NCBI GenBank assembly: GCA_050699035.1
Contig: JBOHDE010000005.1
Span: 1-44,810 of the forward strand
Length of the DNA stretch: 44,810 nucleotides
From: WHTB01 sp050699035
Lineage (GTDB): Bacteria; Actinomycetota; Actinomycetes; Propionibacteriales; Nocardioidaceae
Reading direction: 5' to 3'
In this document: in pieces, positions 35,326 through 43,317 of the stretch
Layout: the number at the start of each line of letters is the position of its first letter
How positions within the stretch are numbered: the stretch's first letter is position 1
Made by a program: the position numbers and the translations under genes
Notes under the pieces: model-generated
Databases searched by the model: none
Seen by the model: only the letters and a program-made list of their open reading frames with translations
Told to the model about the DNA's origin: nothing

Positions 35326-36287
35326 GCCAGGGCGCGAAGGCGCAGGTCGAGCGGCTGCTCGCCCTGGTGCCGTACCTTCGCGACCGCGGCGGGGTGCGCC
35401 TGGAGGAGGTCGCCAGCGACTTCGGCGTGACCGCCAGGCAGATCACCCAGGACCTGCAGGTGCTGTGGTTCTGCGGGCTGCCCGGGGCGATGCCCGGCGA
35501 CCTGATCGAGGTCGACATGGACGCGCTGGAGGGCGACGGCGTCGTGCACATCGACAACGCCGACTTCCTCGACCGGCCGCTCCGGCTCGACGCCCACGAG
35601 GCGCTGGCGCTGATCGTCGGGCTGCGCACCCTCCGCGACGTCGGCGGGCCTGGCGAGCGGGACGCGGTCGAGCGGGCGCTGGGCAAGGTGGAGTCGGCGG
35701 CCGGCGACGCGCTGGCGATGGCCGACCAGGTCGACGTCCAGATCGACCGTGCGGACGAGACCGTCGCGGTGGCCGTCAGCCGTGGGCTGCAAGAGCAGCG
35801 GCGGCTGCGGATCCGTTACCTCGTGCTGGCGCGAGACGAGACGACCGATCGCGACGTGGACCCGCTGCGGCTGATCGTGGCCGAGGGCCGCCGCTACCTC
35901 GAGGCCTGGTGCTACCGGGCTGACGGCCAGCGGTTGTTCCGGCTCGACCGGATCAGCGAGGCCGAGGTCCTCGACCAGCCCGCCAGTCCGCCGCAGGAGG
36001 CACGGCCGCGCGACCTGTCCTCGGGCCTGTTCCAGCCGACCGAGGAGCAACTGCTGGCGACCGTCGACCTGGACCCGGACGCCCGCTGGGTCGTCGACTA
36101 CTACCCGCACGAGTCGGTCGAGGACCTCCCCGGTGGTGGCCTGCGGCTACGGCTCCGGGTCAGCGACCCCGCCTGGTTGCGCCGGCTGGTGCTACGCCTC
36201 GGCGGACACGCCAAGGTGGTCGACCCGGTGGAGCTGGCGGTCGAAGTACGGGACGAGGCGGCTGCGGCCCTGGCGGCGTACTCCTGA
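35322..36287 (+). CDS. pafC: WYL-domain transcriptional regulator PafC
   Basis: A 321-residue partner and paralogue of PafB. The winged-helix segment is LLALVPYLRDRGGVRLEEVASDFGVTARQITQDLQVLWFCGLPG. The WYL region is RRLRIRYLVLARDETTDRDVDPLRLIVAEGRRYLEAWCYRADGQRLFRLDRI. The WCX end is RLRLRVSDPAWLRRLVLRLGGHAKVVDP. GTG 35322 overlaps the pafB stop by 4 nt, so the two are made in step, as expected for a heterodimer. The longer frame from 35205 lies inside pafB and is rejected. Confidence 0.93.
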   Translation: MSQGAKAQVERLLALVPYLRDRGGVRLEEVASDFGVTARQITQDLQVLWFCGLPGAMPGDLIEVDMDALEGDGVVHIDNADFLDRPLRLDAHEALALIVGLRTLRDVGGPGERDAVERALGKVESAAGDALAMADQVDVQIDRADETVAVAVSRGLQEQRRLRIRYLVLARDETTDRDVDPLRLIVAEGRRYLEAWCYRADGQRLFRLDRISEAEVLDQPASPPQEARPRDLSSGLFQPTEEQLLATVDLDPDARWVVDYYPHESVEDLPGGGLRLRLRVSDPAWLRRLVLRLGGHAKVVDPVELAVEVRDEAAAALAAYS

Positions 36288-36333
36288 CGGCCCGACAGCC
36301 CGCCCAGTCACGCGCGACCGCGCCGGGGACGGC

Positions 36334-36355
36334 TAGGGTGCGAGCGGCGTAAACT
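36334..36355 (+). promoter_or_regulatory. Two candidate -10 boxes upstream of tatA
   Basis: TAGGGT (36334-36339) and TAAACT (36350-36355) lie in the 105-bp gap before tatA. Either gives a leader of 30-47 nt. The ribosome site is weak (AGTAGG). Confidence 0.45.
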
Positions 36356-36392
36356 CACAGACGACGCATCCGATAACCAGAGTAGGCACCCC

Positions 36393-36674
36393 ATGTCTGT
36401 ACCTATGGTCGCGTTCCCCGGTGGTTGGGAGCTCGTGCTCATCGTCTTGGTCCTGATCTTGCTGTTCGGTGCCAAGAAGCTGCCTGACCTGGCCCGCGGC
36501 ACGGGCCGCGCGTTGCGGATCTTCAAGTCCGAGACCCGTGGCCTGATGGACGATGACGACGACAAGCCCGCCGACGACAAGCCCAACGAGGAGCCGCCTC
36601 GGTCGATCACCAGTGGCGAGCAGACTCCTCCGACCGAGCAGCCGAACCAGGCGCAGCGTCCGTACTCCGACTGA
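36393..36674 (+). CDS. tatA: Sec-independent protein translocase subunit TatA
   Basis: A 93-residue membrane protein that forms the twin-arginine translocation pore. It has a short N-terminus, one helix (GWELVLIVLVLILLFGAKKLPDLARG), the FG hinge, an amphipathic helix (ARGTGRALRIFKSETRG) and an acidic, Pro-rich tail (DDDDDKPADDKPNEEPP). TatA rather than TatB is supported by FGAKKLPDLARG. It is 6 bp upstream of tatC, together making the core of the Tat system. tatB is not in the window, as usual for actinobacteria. Confidence 0.94.
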   Translation: MSVPMVAFPGGWELVLIVLVLILLFGAKKLPDLARGTGRALRIFKSETRGLMDDDDDKPADDKPNEEPPRSITSGEQTPPTEQPNQAQRPYSD

Positions 36675-36680
36675 CCTTAG

Positions 36681-37550
36681 GTGGTCTCCTCAGACGTCGA
36701 GGCGCTCGACGAAGGCCGGATGCCGCTGGTCGAGCACCTCCGGGAGCTGCGCAACCGGCTGATGCGGAGCGCTGTCGCCATCCTGGTCGGCGGCATCGTC
36801 GGCTGGGTGTTCTACGAGCAGCTGTTCGAGCTGCTGAAGGAGCCGTTCCAGAGCTCCATCGGGCGGCTCGCCGAGGACCGTGACCTCAACGCCGAGCTGA
36901 CCCTTGGCGGCATCGCGTCGCCGTTCACACTGCAGGTCAAGGTCGCCCTGGTCGCCGGCATCGTGCTCGCGAGCCCGGTCTGGCTCTACCAGGTGTGGGC
37001 TTTCGTCGCCCCCGGGCTCCACCGCAAGGAGCGCCGCTGGGGCCTGATCTTCATCGGGGTCTCCAGCCCGTTCTTCCTGGCCGGGATCGGGCTCGGCTAC
37101 CTCGTGCTGCCCAAGAGCATCGAGATCCTGATCAACTTCACGCCGAGCGACGTCAGCAACCTGGTGCAGGTGGACGGCTATCTGTCGTTCGTGCTGCGGA
37201 TGCTGTTGGTCTTCGGCATCGCGATGGAGATCCCGCTGTTCGTCGTGCTGCTCAACCTCGCCGGCGTCGTCTCGGCGAGGGCGCTCGGGCGGAGCAGGTC
37301 GTGGATCATCCTCGGCGTCTTTCTGTTCTCGGCGATCGCCACACCGTCCACCGACCCGATCACCATGCTGTTCCTGGCGGTGCCGATGACCGTGCTGTTC
37401 TTGGTCTCGGAGGTCATCGCGCGACTGGTCGACCGCCGCCGGGCTCGGGAGGGCGAGGGGTCGTACGACACCTACGACGACGACGAGGTCTCCCCGCTGC
37501 CGGCGCGGCACGACCCCGACGACGACCGACCGAGCACCCTCGACGACTAG
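36681..37550 (+). CDS. tatC: Sec-independent protein translocase subunit TatC
   Basis: A 289-residue receptor for twin-arginine signal peptides. The typical start region MPLVEHLRELRNRLMRS is followed by six helices, the strongly conserved loop WAFVAPGLHRKERRW, FSAIATPSTDPITML near the fifth helix, and an acidic tail (DTYDDDEVSPLPARHD). GTG 36681 is used. ATG 36720, with GAAGG upstream, is an alternative that would remove 13 residues. The TAG stop is immediately followed by a repeated palindromic block. Confidence 0.94.
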   Translation: MVSSDVEALDEGRMPLVEHLRELRNRLMRSAVAILVGGIVGWVFYEQLFELLKEPFQSSIGRLAEDRDLNAELTLGGIASPFTLQVKVALVAGIVLASPVWLYQVWAFVAPGLHRKERRWGLIFIGVSSPFFLAGIGLGYLVLPKSIEILINFTPSDVSNLVQVDGYLSFVLRMLLVFGIAMEIPLFVVLLNLAGVVSARALGRSRSWIILGVFLFSAIATPSTDPITMLFLAVPMTVLFLVSEVIARLVDRRRAREGEGSYDTYDDDEVSPLPARHDPDDDRPSTLDD

Positions 37551-37622
37551 CCGCCACCGGGCCGACATACGCGCAACCTCGACGCGAAGGGCGGGTCCCT
37601 CCCGCCGAGGTTGCACGTATGT
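37549..37622 (+). repeat. 74-bp direct repeat, copy A, with internal inverted repeat
   Basis: Identical to 37721-37794. It starts within the tatC stop codon. Inside are 17-nt arms (37565-37581, 37606-37622) pairing with one mismatch and an inner GGCGGG/CCCGCC stem with a 5-nt loop. Similarity to copy B continues about 20 bp further with a 1-bp gap. Confidence 0.9.
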
Positions 37623-37643
37623 GCGCGCCGACCCGGGACTCCT

Positions 37644-37667
37644 GAACGGCACGGGCCCGTGCCGTTC
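37644..37667. repeat. Perfect 24-bp palindrome between the two repeat copies
   Basis: Two 12-bp arms meet with no loop (left arm GAACGGCACGGG). It lies between the direct repeats. It could be a dimer binding site or a cruciform. The spacer 37551-37833 holds no gene. Confidence 0.8.
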
Positions 37668-37720
37668 CCGACCAGGCCCAGCTCTGCAGCAGTGGGGGTG
37701 ACCGGGTACGGGTCGGGGTG

Positions 37721-37794
37721 AGCCGCCACCGGGCCGACATACGCGCAACCTCGACGCGAAGGGCGGGTCCCTCCCGCCGAGGTTGCACGTATGT
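37721..37794 (+). repeat. 74-bp direct repeat, copy B, with internal inverted repeat
   Basis: Exact second copy, 172 bp downstream of copy A. It ends 27 bp before the -10 box of the lipid-kinase-like gene, so its hairpin could separate tatC transcription from that promoter. Confidence 0.9.
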
Positions 37795-37821
37795 CGCGCC
37801 GGCCGGTACTCCTGGAGCGCG

Positions 37822-37827
37822 TATGCT
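37822..37827 (+). promoter_or_regulatory. -10 box of a leaderless promoter (lipid kinase-like gene)
   Basis: TATGCT lies 6 nt before GTG 37834. Confidence 0.55.
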
Positions 37828-37833
37828 CCGGCC

Positions 37834-38727
37834 GTGCCTCAGCCACTGCGTGACGCAGCCGTCCTCGTCAACCCGACCGCCGGTCGCGGCAAGGGCGCCC
37901 GCGTCGGGATGCGCACCCTCCGGCTGCTACGCGAGCGCGGGATCGCCGTCCACGCCCTGGTCGGACGCGATGCCGACGAGTCGACCGACCTGGCCCGCGT
38001 CGCGGTGGAGAAGGGCACCGACGCCCTGGTGCTCGTCGGCGGCGACGGGCTCGTGCACCAGGCGCTGCAGGTTGTCGCCGGCACCCCGGTCCCGGTCGGT
38101 CTCGTACCCGCCGGCACCGGCAACGACGTGGCGCGCTACTTCGGCGTGCCACGGCGAGACACCGCGGCCGCGGTCGGCGTCATCGCGGCGGGCGGCACCC
38201 GCACCGTCGACCTGGCCAGCGCCAACGGCACCTACTTCGTGACGGTGCTCGCCAGCGGCTTCGACTCGTTCGTCAACGAGCGGGCCAACGCGATGACGTG
38301 GCCGCGTGGGCAGGCCCGCTACAACCTCGCCGTCGCGGCCGAGCTGCGGCGGCTGCAGAGCCTCCACTACACCCTGGAGCTCGACGGCGAGGTCCGCACG
38401 GTCGACGCGACCCTGGTCGCCGTCGGCAACGGCCCGTCGTACGGCGGCGGGTTGCGGATGTGCGAGGGCGCGGTGCTCGACGACGGGCTGCTCGACGTGG
38501 TGGTCATCCGGCCGGTCGGGCGCGCCGAGCTGGTCCGGGTCTTCCCGCGGCTCTACACCGGCAGCCACGTCACGCATCCCAAGTACGAGCACCACCGGGT
38601 GCGCCGGGTGACGGTCGCGGCCGCCGGCGTCGTGGCGTACGCCGACGGCGAGCGCATCGGGCCGCTGCCGATGACCGTGGAGTGCATCCCCGGCGCTCTT
38701 ACCGTGTTCGCGCCACCCACCCCGTAG
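37834..38727 (+). CDS. Diacylglycerol kinase-family lipid kinase
   Basis: A 297-residue cytoplasmic or membrane-associated kinase of the DagK/YegS family, which phosphorylates diacylglycerol or related lipids. Visible are the nucleotide-binding AAVLVNPTAGRGKG near the start, the catalytic GGDG in ALVLVGGDGLVHQAL, and PAGTGNDVARYFG. The C-terminal beta-sandwich domain contains NGPSYGGGLRMCEGAVLDDGLLDVVVI and ADGERIG. The actual lipid is unknown. The longer frame from 37783 would start in the repeat; GTG 37834 fits the leaderless box. TAG 38725-38727 begins the helY -10 box. The position between tatC and helY is kept in relatives. Confidence 0.9.
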   Translation: MPQPLRDAAVLVNPTAGRGKGARVGMRTLRLLRERGIAVHALVGRDADESTDLARVAVEKGTDALVLVGGDGLVHQALQVVAGTPVPVGLVPAGTGNDVARYFGVPRRDTAAAVGVIAAGGTRTVDLASANGTYFVTVLASGFDSFVNERANAMTWPRGQARYNLAVAAELRRLQSLHYTLELDGEVRTVDATLVAVGNGPSYGGGLRMCEGAVLDDGLLDVVVIRPVGRAELVRVFPRLYTGSHVTHPKYEHHRVRRVTVAAAGVVAYADGERIGPLPMTVECIPGALTVFAPPTP

Positions 38728-38730
38728 GGT
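38725..38730 (+). promoter_or_regulatory. -10 box of a leaderless promoter (helY), fused to the upstream stop
   Basis: TAGGGT starts with the stop of the lipid-kinase gene and lies 7 nt before ATG 38738. Confidence 0.55.
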
Positions 38731-38737
38731 CGTTGTC

Positions 38738-41497
38738 ATGAGCACGCCCGCCGAGCACTACGCCCGGTTCCGGGCCGACCAGCACACGCCCGCACTGGCC
38801 GAGTTCCGCGGCCTGTACGACTTCGGCCTCGACGACTACCAGGTGACGGCCTGCGAGGCGCTCGAGGCCGGCCACGGCGTGCTGGTGGCGGCGCCCACCG
38901 GGTCCGGCAAGACCGTCGTCGGCGAGTTCGCCGTACACCTGGCCCTGCGCACCGGGCGCAAGTGCTTCTACACCACCCCGATCAAGGCGCTGTCGAACCA
39001 GAAGTTCAACGACCTGGTCCGCCGCTACGGCCCCGAGAGCGTGGGCCTGCTCACCGGAGACAACACCATCAACGGCGACGCCCCCGTGGTCGTGATGACG
39101 ACCGAGGTCCTGCGCAACATGCTGTACGCCGGCTCCGTGACGTTGGCCGGGCTCGGGTACGTCGTGATGGACGAGGTGCACTACCTCGCCGACCGGTTCC
39201 GCGGCGCCGTGTGGGAAGAGGTGATCATCCACCTCCCCGAGTCGGTCGCCCTGGTGTCCCTGTCGGCGACCGTGTCGAACGCCGAGGAGTTCGGCGAGTG
39301 GCTGTCGACGGTGCGCGGCGACACCCGCACGATCGTCGAGGAACGCCGTCCGGTGCCGCTGTTCCAGCACGTGATGGTCGGACGCCGGCTGTTCGACCTG
39401 TTCGCCGACGACGGCACGCACACCGAGCCTCGGGTCAACACCCAGCTGCTGCATGTGGCTCGCGACGACTGGCGGTCCCGGCGCGCGCAGGACCACCGCG
39501 GCCGGGGCGGGCGCAACAAGCCCGGCTACCAACGGCGCAGCCGGGCGTACACCCCGAGCCGGGTGGATGTCGTCGACCGGCTCGACGGTGCCGGCCTGCT
39601 GCCGGCGATCAACTTCATCTTCAGCCGGGTCGGCTGCGACGCGGCCGTCTTGCAGTGCCTGCAGGCGAACCTTCGGCTCACCACGCCGGCCGAGCGCGAG
39701 GAGATCAAGGCGTTCGTACGCGAGCACACGGCCGACCTCCCCGAGGAGGACCTCCGCGTACTCGGCTTCCACGACTGGGCCGAGGGCCTGGAGCGGGGCG
39801 TTGCCGCACACCATGCCGGTCTGCTGCCGACGTTCAAGGAGGTCGTCGAGAAGCTGTTCAGCCTGGGCCTGCTCAAGGTGGTGTTCGCCACCGAGACGCT
39901 GGCGCTCGGCATCAACATGCCGGCCCGGTCGGTGGTGCTCGAGCGGCTCACCAAGTGGAACGGCGAGACCCACGCCGACGTCACACCGGGGGAGTACACC
40001 CAGCTGACCGGCCGGGCCGGGCGACGTGGCATCGACGTCGAGGGGCATGCCGTCGTCCTCTGGCAGCCCGGTCTGGAACCGCAGTCGGTGGCCGGCCTCG
40101 CGTCGACGCGTACGTACCCGTTGCGGTCGTCGTTCCGCCCGTCGTACAACATGGCGGTCAACCTGGTGCGCCAGGTGGGCCGCTCGACGGCGCGTGAGCT
40201 GTTGGAGGCGTCCTTCGCGCAGTTCCAGGCCGACAAGGCGGTCGTCGGGCTCGCCCGCCAGCTGCGCAAGAGCGAGGAGGCGCTCGACGGCTACCGCGCG
40301 GCGGCCAGCTGCCACCTCGGCGACTTCATGGAGTACGCCGACCTTCGACGGCAGCTCACCGACCGCGAGCGCTCGCTGTCGAGACGCCGCAAGGCCGACC
40401 GTCGCGAGGAGTCGGAGCGGACCCTGGAGGACCTCCGCCCGGGCGACGTCATCGCCGTGCCGGCCGGCCGCTGGGCCGGTCTGGCGGTGGTGCTGGACCC
40501 CGGCATCCGCTCGGAGCGAGACGGTCCGCGGCCGTTCGTGCTGACCGCCGAGCGGCAGGCCCGGCGGCTGTCCGTGGTCGACTTCCCGACGCCGGTCGAG
40601 CCGCTGATGCGGATGCGGGTCCCGCGCAACTTCAACGCCCGCAACCCGACCCAGCGCCGTGACCTGGCATCGACGCTGCGCACCAAGGCCGGACACCTCG
40701 ACCTGGCCGCGCCGCGCCGCGCCGACCGAGGGCCGGCCGGGATCGCGGAGGACGGAGACGTCGCCCAGCTTCGGACCGCGCTGCGTGCGCACCCCTGCCA
40801 CGGCTGCGACGAGCGCGAGGACCATGCCCGCTGGGCCGAGCGGTACGTCAAGCTCGACCGGGAGGCGCAGGCCCTGAAGCGGCGCATCGAGCAGCGCACC
40901 AACACCATCGCCCGCCAGTTCGACCGGGTGTGTGAGGTCCTGCAGTCCCTGGGCTACCTCGACGGCGACCGCGACGACCCCCAGGTCACCCCCGACGGCG
41001 AGCGGCTGATGCGTCTCTACAGCGAGATGGACCTGGTCGCCGCGGAGTGTCTCGCCCGAGGTGTGTGGACCGGTCTCAACCCGGCCGAGCTGGCGGCCGC
41101 GCTGTCGGCGCTGGTGTTCGAGTCGCGCCGGCCGGACGACGCCAGCCCGCCCCGACTGCCACCCGGCCGGGTCCGTGACGTACTCGCGGAGACCGTGTCG
41201 ATCTGGGGCGACCTCGATGCCCTGGAGCGTGACCACCGAGTCGACTTCCTGCGCGAGCCCGACCTCGGCTTCGCGTGGGCCGCCTACCGCTGGGGCCAGG
41301 GCGCCTCGCTCGACGACGTGCTGGGCGAGACCGACCTGGCGGCCGGCGACTTCGTGCGGTGGGTCAAGCAGCTGCTCGACCTGACCGACCAGATCGCCGA
41401 CGCCGCGGGCGACAACGCGCTGCGCCGGACCGCGCGCAAGACGGCCGGTGCCCTGCGGCGCGGCGTCGTCGCGTACTCCTCGGTGACCGGAGGATGA
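38738..41497 (+). CDS. helY: Ski2/Mtr4-like DEAD/DExH-box RNA helicase HelY
   Basis: A 919-residue ATP-dependent helicase. RecA-like domain 1 has Q-region DDYQVTACEAL, Walker A APTGSGKT (Lys58), TTPIKALSNQKF, DEVHYLADRFRG and SATVSNAEEFGEWL. Domain 2 has a helicase-C core with ETLALGINMPARSVVLE and the motif QLTGRAGRRGIDVEG. The large C-terminal part (from about residue 450) is winged-helix and helical DSHCT-type, as in Mtr4/Ski2. It has a CHGCDEREDH segment and a long charged middle (RERSLSRRRKADRREESERTLEDL). A role in RNA turnover is inferred from eukaryotic relatives. Its end overlaps the MOSC gene by ATGA. Confidence 0.93.
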   Translation: MSTPAEHYARFRADQHTPALAEFRGLYDFGLDDYQVTACEALEAGHGVLVAAPTGSGKTVVGEFAVHLALRTGRKCFYTTPIKALSNQKFNDLVRRYGPESVGLLTGDNTINGDAPVVVMTTEVLRNMLYAGSVTLAGLGYVVMDEVHYLADRFRGAVWEEVIIHLPESVALVSLSATVSNAEEFGEWLSTVRGDTRTIVEERRPVPLFQHVMVGRRLFDLFADDGTHTEPRVNTQLLHVARDDWRSRRAQDHRGRGGRNKPGYQRRSRAYTPSRVDVVDRLDGAGLLPAINFIFSRVGCDAAVLQCLQANLRLTTPAEREEIKAFVREHTADLPEEDLRVLGFHDWAEGLERGVAAHHAGLLPTFKEVVEKLFSLGLLKVVFATETLALGINMPARSVVLERLTKWNGETHADVTPGEYTQLTGRAGRRGIDVEGHAVVLWQPGLEPQSVAGLASTRTYPLRSSFRPSYNMAVNLVRQVGRSTARELLEASFAQFQADKAVVGLARQLRKSEEALDGYRAAASCHLGDFMEYADLRRQLTDRERSLSRRRKADRREESERTLEDLRPGDVIAVPAGRWAGLAVVLDPGIRSERDGPRPFVLTAERQARRLSVVDFPTPVEPLMRMRVPRNFNARNPTQRRDLASTLRTKAGHLDLAAPRRADRGPAGIAEDGDVAQLRTALRAHPCHGCDEREDHARWAERYVKLDREAQALKRRIEQRTNTIARQFDRVCEVLQSLGYLDGDRDDPQVTPDGERLMRLYSEMDLVAAECLARGVWTGLNPAELAAALSALVFESRRPDDASPPRLPPGRVRDVLAETVSIWGDLDALERDHRVDFLREPDLGFAWAAYRWGQGASLDDVLGETDLAAGDFVRWVKQLLDLTDQIADAAGDNALRRTARKTAGALRRGVVAYSSVTGG

Positions 41498-42198
41498 GCG
41501 CGGTCGGCGCCGTCGGCGCGCTCTACCGCTACCCAGTCAAGTCGTTGCGGGGGCAGCCGGAGGCTCGCGTCGACGTCGACCTGCGTGGCGTTCGCGACGA
41601 CCGCCGGTGGGCGCTGCACGACGAGGCCGGCAAGCTCGGCAGCGGGAAGTCGACGCGGCGGTTCCGGAGGATGGACGGCCTCCTCGAGCTGAGCGCGACC
41701 TACGACGACGGCGTCCCGGTGGTGACATTCCCGGACGGCCGCAGGCTCGGCGCGTACGACGATGCCGTGCACGACGCGCTCAGTGCGCAGGTCGGGCTGC
41801 CGGTGCGGCTCACCGAGGAGGGCGATGTGTCGCACTTCGACGGCGGGCCGGTGCACCTGGTCACCACGGCGTCGCTGCGGCAGCTCGCGACCCTGCTCGG
41901 CGCGCCGGTCGACGTACGCCGGTTCCGTTGCAACCTGGTGGTCGACACCCCCGACCTCGACGGGTTCGTCGAGGAGGAGTGGATCGGCCGGCCGGTGACC
42001 GTCGGGAACGGCGCCGTCTTGCGGGTGGTGGAGCCGGTGCCGCGCTGCGTGATGGTCACCCATGCGCAGGACGATCTGCCGGTCGACAAGCGGGTGCTCT
42101 CGACGGTCGCCAATGCGAACGACAACAACTTCGGCGTGATCGCGGAGGTCGTCCGGCCCGGCGCGATGGTCGTCGGCGACCCCGTCAGGCTGGGCTGA
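41494..42198 (+). CDS. MOSC domain-containing protein (mARC/YcbX-like)
   Basis: A 234-residue protein with an N-terminal MOSC_N beta-barrel (GALYRYPVKSLRGQPEARVDVDLRGVRDDRRWALHD) and a MOSC domain. The MOSC domain has RFRCNLVVDTPDLDGFVEEEWIGR, the candidate molybdenum-binding cysteine in VPRCVMVTHAQ, and NNFGVIAEVVRPGAMVVGDPV. Such proteins bind molybdenum cofactor and can reduce N-hydroxylated compounds; the actual substrate is unknown. ATG 41494 overlaps the helY stop, and GGAGG directly abuts the ATG, too close for a normal ribosome site, so expression probably depends on coupling. The 3' end overlaps the convergent exonuclease gene by 14 bp. Confidence 0.88.
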   Translation: MSAVGAVGALYRYPVKSLRGQPEARVDVDLRGVRDDRRWALHDEAGKLGSGKSTRRFRRMDGLLELSATYDDGVPVVTFPDGRRLGAYDDAVHDALSAQVGLPVRLTEEGDVSHFDGGPVHLVTTASLRQLATLLGAPVDVRRFRCNLVVDTPDLDGFVEEEWIGRPVTVGNGAVLRVVEPVPRCVMVTHAQDDLPVDKRVLSTVANANDNNFGVIAEVVRPGAMVVGDPVRLG

Positions 42199-43120
42199 GC
42201 GCAGTCACGACCCGAACGGCAGACGACCCGAGACCCCAGCGCTCGGTGAGCGCCGCGAACTCCTCCGGAGCCGCCGGGACCGGGTCGGGCAGGGCGGTGT
42301 CGAGCGGTCCGAGGTCGAGGTCACGGCGTACGGCGACGACGGTCGGGGCCACCGCGAGGTAGTCGGCCGCCGCCTGGATCTTCGTACGCACGCCCGAGGC
42401 CAGACCGCTGGAGGGATCGGCGACCGCGTCGATCACACCGGAGAGGTCCCCGAACCGCGCCATCAGGGACGCCGCCGTCTTCTCACCCACGCCGGCGACC
42501 CCCGGCAGACCGTCGGAGTTATCGCCCCGCAGCGTGGCGAAGTCGGCGTACTGGACGGGCAGGACGCCGTACTTCGTGACCACCGTGGAGTCGGTGAGCA
42601 CCTCATGCCGCCCGACTCCCCGGGCGGTGTACAGGACGCGGACGTCGCGGTCGTCGTCGACCAGTTGGAACAGGTCGCGGTCACCGGTCACGATGTCGAC
42701 CGGCATCGTGGCCTGGCTGGCCAGGCTGCCGATGACGTCGTCGGCCTCCATCTGGGGTGCGCCGACGACCGCGATGCCGAGTGCCGCGAGCACCTCCCTG
42801 ATCACCGGGACCTGGGTGACGAGGGCGTCCGGTGTCTCCTCGATGTCGACGCCGCCCCGTCTCGCGGCGACGACACGATGGGACTTGTAGGTCGGGATCA
42901 GGTCGACCCGCCACTGGGGCCGCCAGTCGTCGTCCCAGCAGCAGACCAGGTCGGTCGGTGAGTACTGGTCGACCAGCCGGGCGATGAAGTCGAGCAGGCC
43001 ACGGACGGCGTTGACCGGAGAGCCGTCCGGCGCCCGCACCGAGTCGGGCACGCCGAAGAAGGCACGGAAGTACAGCGAGGCGGTGTCGAGCAGCATCAAA
43101 CGGCCGGCAGAAGTCGTCAT
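42185..43120 (-). CDS. 5'-3' exonuclease (Pol I N-domain-like flap nuclease)
   Basis: A 311-residue stand-alone 5' nuclease of the FEN/PIN superfamily. The N-terminal metal site begins LMLLDTASLYFRAFFGVP. Further acidic clusters are VCCWDDDWRPQWR, QMEADDVIGSLA and VTGDRDLFQLVDDD. The helix-hairpin-helix is DGLPGVAGVGEKTAASLMARFGDLSG. ATG 43120 has a good ribosome site (GAGAGG, 8 nt); a frame six codons longer exists. No polymerase domain follows, so it is not PolA itself. In mycobacteria the homologue also lies just beyond helY. Likely role: removal of flaps or RNA primers in DNA repair and replication. Confidence 0.92.
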   Translation of the reverse strand: MTTSAGRLMLLDTASLYFRAFFGVPDSVRAPDGSPVNAVRGLLDFIARLVDQYSPTDLVCCWDDDWRPQWRVDLIPTYKSHRVVAARRGGVDIEETPDALVTQVPVIREVLAALGIAVVGAPQMEADDVIGSLASQATMPVDIVTGDRDLFQLVDDDRDVRVLYTARGVGRHEVLTDSTVVTKYGVLPVQYADFATLRGDNSDGLPGVAGVGEKTAASLMARFGDLSGVIDAVADPSSGLASGVRTKIQAAADYLAVAPTVVAVRRDLDLGPLDTALPDPVPAAPEEFAALTERWGLGSSAVRVVTALSPA

Positions 43121-43283
43121 GGCGGCATCCTCTCGCATGGCCCGCGCGGCAGGTTCGGGGCCATGTCCGAGGCCGTATCTACATTGCTACTGACCGACTA
43201 CAGAACGTGAAATTTGGACAGACATTTCGGGTGAAGTACGCACGGCGGTGGGCCCTAAATAGCGTTATCCCGCGACAGACTGT

Positions 43284-43289
43284 TAAGTT
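43284..43289 (+). promoter_or_regulatory. -10 box upstream of the VWA protein gene
   Basis: TAAGTT predicts a leader of about 27 nt containing GGAGGG (43304-43309), 8 nt before ATG 43318. A second candidate, TAGCGT, is at 43260-43265. The divergent gap 43121-43317 is more AT-rich than its surroundings and holds nothing else that I can support. Confidence 0.45.
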
Positions 43290-43317
43290 GCCCGCGCACT
43301 CATGGAGGGATGACCCG

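Noticed and set aside
37549..37794. CRISPR-like array
   Set aside because: There are only two copies, each is 74 bp and strongly palindromic, and there is no regular spacer series or cas gene.
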